Positions 61,229 to 64,000 of a stretch of DNA of 64,000 nt are shown piece by piece. Every line of letters starts with the position of its first letter. Within the stretch, counting starts at the first letter, position 1. The DNA lies in NCBI RefSeq assembly GCF_041438805.1, contig NZ_CP109190.1:5084001-5148000 (forward strand). Direction: 5' to 3'. The stretch is from Streptomyces sp. NBC_01707 (GTDB lineage Bacteria > Actinomycetota > Actinomycetes > Streptomycetales > Streptomycetaceae). A program made the translations under genes and the position numbers. Below the pieces are notes generated by a model, which had not been told where the DNA came from, did no database searches, and was given only the letters and a program-made list of their open reading frames with translations.

Positions 61229-62389
61229 TCAGACGCCGACGGTTTCCTCGAGCTCTTCCTCCAGCTCCTCGCCCGCCTCGGCCTCGGACCGACGCCCGGC
61301 CACGGACAGGCTCCCCGGCCCGGAACCGCTCCCTGCCACCGACCGGCTCTCCGCCCCGGCCCGGTGCCGGGACCCGGCCGCGCCCTGAGCATCCGCGGCA
61401 ACGCTCCGCCGCTTCGCCTCGGCCAGCCCGGCCACGCCCATCACGGCCAGCCCCGCCACGAGCCACAGAGTGAGCACCAGCACATGTCCGCCGAGCGCGT
61501 ACCCGCCGAAGTACACATGGCTGCGTACACCCTCGACGAAGCCCGCACCGTTCCAGAAGGCGTGCAGCGAACCGAAGAAGCCGGGCTGCAGTTCGGGCCG
61601 GAAGATGCCGCCGGAACTGGTGAAGTTGAGCATCACGAACAGCACCATCACGCCGAGCGTCGTCCACCGCTTCAAGAACGTGTGCAGCCCGACCCCGACC
61701 GTCAGGATGCCCGCCGAGTAGAGCCACGCCATCGCCCAGACGCCGCCGAGTCCGTGATCCACCAGGCCGAACAGCGGCCCCGCGAAAGCGGCACCGATCG
61801 CGCTCACCATCAGCGAGGCGCCGACGACCAGCGCCGCCCTGATCCGCAGCGCAAGCGCCGCGCCCGCGCCACCGATCACCGCGACGGATGCGTACGACCC
61901 GATGCTCACCGCGACGAGGAGGAAGAAGATTCCCTGGCCGGTGGGATCGCCGTCCGCGGTCGGCGCCGTGTCCGTCACCTCGAGTGGGTCGCCCTGCGCG
62001 GCCGCCACCTTCGTGAAGACCTTCTCGACCACCGTGGCGCTGGTGTCCGAGGAGGCGGTGGCCACCAGCAGTCCGGGGTGCTTCCCCGGCAGGTAGGCGC
62101 CGTAACTCTCCTGTGTCTTGAGGTCGTTCACAGCAGTGGCCCGATCGGCGACGGTACGCACGCTCAGTGCCCCGTCGCCCTTGTCCTGCAGTGTCTGTGC
62201 GAGCACCTGGGCCGTCGGCCCCGACCCCACCACGTCCACCCGTAGGTCGTGCGGTTCCGGAGCGTGGAACGCCCCCAGGTAGGCGAGCCCCATACCGATA
62301 CACATCAGCAGTGGAGTGACGAGATGGCTCAGCACGTGGCGCAGGGCGCCTGCGGTGGAGCCGGCGGCGGCACTCTGGCCTGTGGACAT
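61229..62389 (-). CDS. DUF3533 (YhgE/Pip-like) membrane protein
   Basis: 386 aa. N-terminal helix (about 22-42), extracytoplasmic domain (about 45-150), five helices (about 152-320), then an Arg/Ser/Gly-rich cytosolic tail ending in a Glu cluster (EELEEELEE). This is the ABC-2-like YhgE/Pip superfamily, associated with export or phage-receptor functions. Divergent from a MarR regulator with a perfect operator between them, so probably drug- or aromatic-inducible. Confidence 0.83.
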   Translation of the reverse strand: MSTGQSAAAGSTAGALRHVLSHLVTPLLMCIGMGLAYLGAFHAPEPHDLRVDVVGSGPTAQVLAQTLQDKGDGALSVRTVADRATAVNDLKTQESYGAYLPGKHPGLLVATASSDTSATVVEKVFTKVAAAQGDPLEVTDTAPTADGDPTGQGIFFLLVAVSIGSYASVAVIGGAGAALALRIRAALVVGASLMVSAIGAAFAGPLFGLVDHGLGGVWAMAWLYSAGILTVGVGLHTFLKRWTTLGVMVLFVMLNFTSSGGIFRPELQPGFFGSLHAFWNGAGFVEGVRSHVYFGGYALGGHVLVLTLWLVAGLAVMGVAGLAEAKRRSVAADAQGAAGSRHRAGAESRSVAGSGSGPGSLSVAGRRSEAEAGEELEEELEETVGV

Positions 62390-62427
62390 CGGAACTCCAA
62401 TGGTTGGCTTTTACAACTCCTCAATCC

Positions 62428-62442
62428 GTTGTACTATACAAC
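62428..62442. promoter_or_regulatory. MarR-type operator
   Basis: GTTGTA-CTA-TACAAC, a perfect 6+3+6 dyad in an AT-rich 77-bp spacer between divergent genes; a second half-like TTACAAC lies at 62411-62417. The spacing suits a MarR dimer controlling both directions. Confidence 0.72.
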
Positions 62443-62466
62443 TGCAATTTCAGAAAGGTGAGCTCC

Positions 62467-62934
62467 GTGACAGGCACCCCCCGGGAACGCGAAGAGTCAC
62501 TGGATGTCATCCAGCGGGAACTGACCGCGTTCGCACGCCGAGCGCGCGCCGCCGCAGCCCGTCTCCATCCCGAGCTGCCCCTGGTCTCGTACACACTGCT
62601 GGCACACATCGACGACCAGCACGGCTGCCGTGCCACCGACCTGGCGGCGCACTACATGCTGGACAAGTCGACGGTCAGCCGACAGATCGGCACCCTGGAG
62701 AAGCTCGGCCTGGTGGAGCGCCGCCAGGACCCGGCGGACCACCGCATCCAGGTGCTGCATCCCACCGAAGCCGGGACCCGGGCCCTTGCCTCGACGCAGG
62801 CCAGCCGTCGCGCGGCCTATCAGGAACGCCTCGCGGAGTGGACGGCGGACGACCTGGCCCGGTTCGCGGAGTATCTGCTGCGCTACAACTCGTCGGGCGG
62901 GACGGCCACCCGGGACGCACCCCGGCAGTCATAG
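62467..62934 (+). CDS. MarR family transcriptional regulator
   Basis: 155 aa from GTG 62467 with AAAGGTGAG as SD. Winged helix about 40-110 (CRATDLAAHYMLDKSTVSRQI; DPADHRIQVLHPTEAG wing) within the MarR helical dimer frame. Lies opposite the DUF3533 gene and probably represses it and itself through the palindrome at 62428-62442. Upstream in-frame starts lie in the operator and are rejected. Confidence 0.9.
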   Translation: MTGTPREREESLDVIQRELTAFARRARAAAARLHPELPLVSYTLLAHIDDQHGCRATDLAAHYMLDKSTVSRQIGTLEKLGLVERRQDPADHRIQVLHPTEAGTRALASTQASRRAAYQERLAEWTADDLARFAEYLLRYNSSGGTATRDAPRQS

Positions 62935-62973
62935 CCCTGCCCGCAGAGGCTCCAACCGCAGGAGCCTGAGCCG

Positions 62974-63318
62974 CTAGCAGCCGCCGTCGTCCGCGAGGTA
63001 CGTCTTCGACCAGAGCGCCAGCTCCTTGAGCGCGGGCTCCATCGCGGCGCCCGCCTGCGTGAGGCGGTACGAGACCCGCAGCGGCGGCCCCTCGTCGACC
63101 TCGCGGACCACCAGCCCGGCAGCACCGAGCTCGGACAGCCGGTCCGAGAGCATGCGCTCACTGATGCCCGGAATCGCCCGTCGCAGATCGGCGAAGTGCA
63201 CCGGATGCTGCATGAGCACGGACACGATCGGGCCCGTCCAGCGCTTCCCGAACAGCTCGAAAACGCGCGTGATGCCCACGTCGACCCGCCGACACGCCTG
63301 TTCGCTGTGCTCCGCCAT
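62974..63318 (-). CDS. HxlR family regulator, possibly thiol redox-sensing
   Basis: 114 aa. HxlR/DUF24 winged helix (ITRVFELFGKRWTGPIVSVL, FADLRRAIPGISERMLSDRL). Cys9 sits where YodB/HypR-type regulators have their sensing cysteine, and the last residue is a second Cys (DGGC). Divergent from an azoreductase, the classical YodB target, so quinone or diamide sensing is likely (inference). ATG start. Confidence 0.9.
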   Translation of the reverse strand: MAEHSEQACRRVDVGITRVFELFGKRWTGPIVSVLMQHPVHFADLRRAIPGISERMLSDRLSELGAAGLVVREVDEGPPLRVSYRLTQAGAAMEPALKELALWSKTYLADDGGC

Positions 63319-63348
63319 ACACCCAGACTACTGCGTCGCTGTGCGGGA

Positions 63349-63380
63349 CTTACGAATAGTAAGGGCCTATGCTATTACTA
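63349..63380. promoter_or_regulatory. HxlR-type operator, two dyads
   Basis: CTTAC-GAATA-GTAAG (63349-63363) is a perfect dyad, and TAGTAA (63357-63362) forms a second inverted pair with TTACTA (63375-63380). Placed between divergent HxlR and azoreductase genes. Confidence 0.65.
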
Positions 63381-63447
63381 GGTACGTACGAAAAGGACGC
63401 CCTCCTGTCAGGTCGGGCGTCATCCCTAGATATCCGTGGAGACCCCC

Positions 63448-64000
63448 ATGGCCACGCTCCTGCACCTCGACTCCGCCGTCTTCCCCCAGGGATCCGCGTC
63501 GCGCGAGGTCACCGCCACCTTCGTCCAGACGTGGCGCGAGCAGCACCCTGACGGTCAGGTCGTCTACCGCGACCTCGCCGCGAACCCGCTGCCCCACCTG
63601 GACGCCGCCGCGGCCGCCGCCGGCGCCGGGGACCCGCTGCGCAGCGAGCTCGCCGCCGAACTCGCAGCGGCGGACGCCGTACTGATCGGCGCGCCGATGT
63701 ACAACTTCAGCATTCCGTCCACCCTGAAGGCCTGGCTCGACCAGGTGATCATCGTCGGCCACAACGCAGGCCCCGACAGCCCGGTGACCGGCACCCCCGT
63801 CACCGTCGTCGCCAGCCGCGGCGGTTCATACGCTCCCGGCACGCCGCGCGCGGACTCCGAGTTCGTCCAGAACTACCTGGAGAAGCTGCTGACGAGCATG
63901 TTCGGCGCCGAGGTCGACTTCATCGTTCCGGAGCTGACGATGGCCCACTCCCAGCCGGCGATGGCCGAGCTCATCCCCCTTGCCGAGGCTTCCCGCGCCA
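63448..64000 (+). CDS. azoR: FMN-dependent NADH:quinone oxidoreductase / azoreductase, 3' end cut
   Basis: 184 codons of about 205-215 present. Flavodoxin-like fold: LLHLDSAVFPQGSASREVT (FMN phosphate loop), APMYNFSIPSTLKAWLDQVI (FMN ring contact) and VASRGGSYAPGTPRADSE are characteristic. Reduces quinones and azo dyes with two electrons and so protects against electrophiles. ATG start after GGAGACCCCC. Runs off the window; probably induced through the neighbouring HxlR regulator. Confidence 0.92.
   Translation, partial: MATLLHLDSAVFPQGSASREVTATFVQTWREQHPDGQVVYRDLAANPLPHLDAAAAAAGAGDPLRSELAAELAAADAVLIGAPMYNFSIPSTLKAWLDQVIIVGHNAGPDSPVTGTPVTVVASRGGSYAPGTPRADSEFVQNYLEKLLTSMFGAEVDFIVPELTMAHSQPAMAELIPLAEASRA

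Overview
The window is about 64 kb of high-GC DNA with densely packed genes, frequent GTG/TTG starts, 4-nt ATGA/GTGA stop-start overlaps and actinobacterial families (mycothiol-linked maleylpyruvate isomerase fold, bacterial proteasome activator, HTTM/DUF5819, DUF6458, K15-type DD-transpeptidase). This points to Streptomyces. Two perfect copies and one near copy of the Streptomyces parS palindrome GTTTCACGTGAAAC, plus several DnaA-box matches, place it on the chromosome core near oriC. From memory, the gene order (aspS, DD-peptidase, bkd genes, orphan response regulator, divergent Ser/Thr kinases, second bkd set) resembles the S. coelicolor SCO379x-SCO383x region. I see no prophage, plasmid, CRISPR array, insertion sequence, rRNA or tRNA.

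Layout. 0-8.4 kb: 5' end of a lipoprotein gene, a Tat-exported intradiol dioxygenase, aspS, a four-domain SpoIIE-type phosphatase, an AI-2E family permease, a pirin and an SseB-like protein. 8.5-15.7 kb: a long acyl-CoA dehydrogenase, a 5'-truncated Uma2-type remnant, M18 aminopeptidase, a small DUF6458 membrane protein, a repeat-rich spacer, a possible 28-codon gene, a thioredoxin/NHL-repeat protein and a nitrilase-family amidase. 15.9-22 kb: maleylpyruvate isomerase-fold protein, GntR regulator with MFS transporter, K15-type DD-transpeptidase and a secreted fibronectin-III protein.

22-28 kb: first branched-chain 2-oxoacid dehydrogenase (BCDH) operon (E1alpha-E1beta-E2), a DevR-like orphan response regulator, and a flavin split-barrel protein preceded by a DosR-type box. 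28-43 kb: two divergent Ser/Thr kinases (one with PASTA), a Pro/Ser-rich surface protein, a PadR regulator with an ABC exporter, proteasome activator Bpa, quinone oxidoreductase, a K+ channel and a MobA/MoeA molybdenum-cofactor pair. 43-47.7 kb: second BCDH operon, divergent from an Lrp-type bkdR.

47.8-58.2 kb: phenylacetate catabolism. A TetR/PaaR-like regulator diverges from paaN, and paaABCDE encodes the phenylacetyl-CoA epoxidase system. The two paa units are separated by a DUF5819-HTTM-rRNA/tRNA methyltransferase operon on the other strand, and both carry the same 14-bp operator. An acyl-CoA dehydrogenase with a KstR-type palindrome follows. 58.2-64 kb: rhodanese, J-domain protein, DUF2252 protein, DUF3533 membrane protein divergent from MarR, and an HxlR regulator divergent from an azoreductase cut by the right edge.

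Functionally the window combines central housekeeping with acyl-CoA supply: two BCDH sets (branched starter units and propionyl-/acetyl-CoA precursors), two acyl-CoA dehydrogenases and phenylacetate breakdown, most with a local dedicated regulator. I did not find a clearly novel multi-gene system. The least understood conserved unit is the DUF5819-HTTM pair. Other points of interest are the regulatory sites, the parS site embedded in a stop/start overlap, and several gene-remnant and duplication traces.
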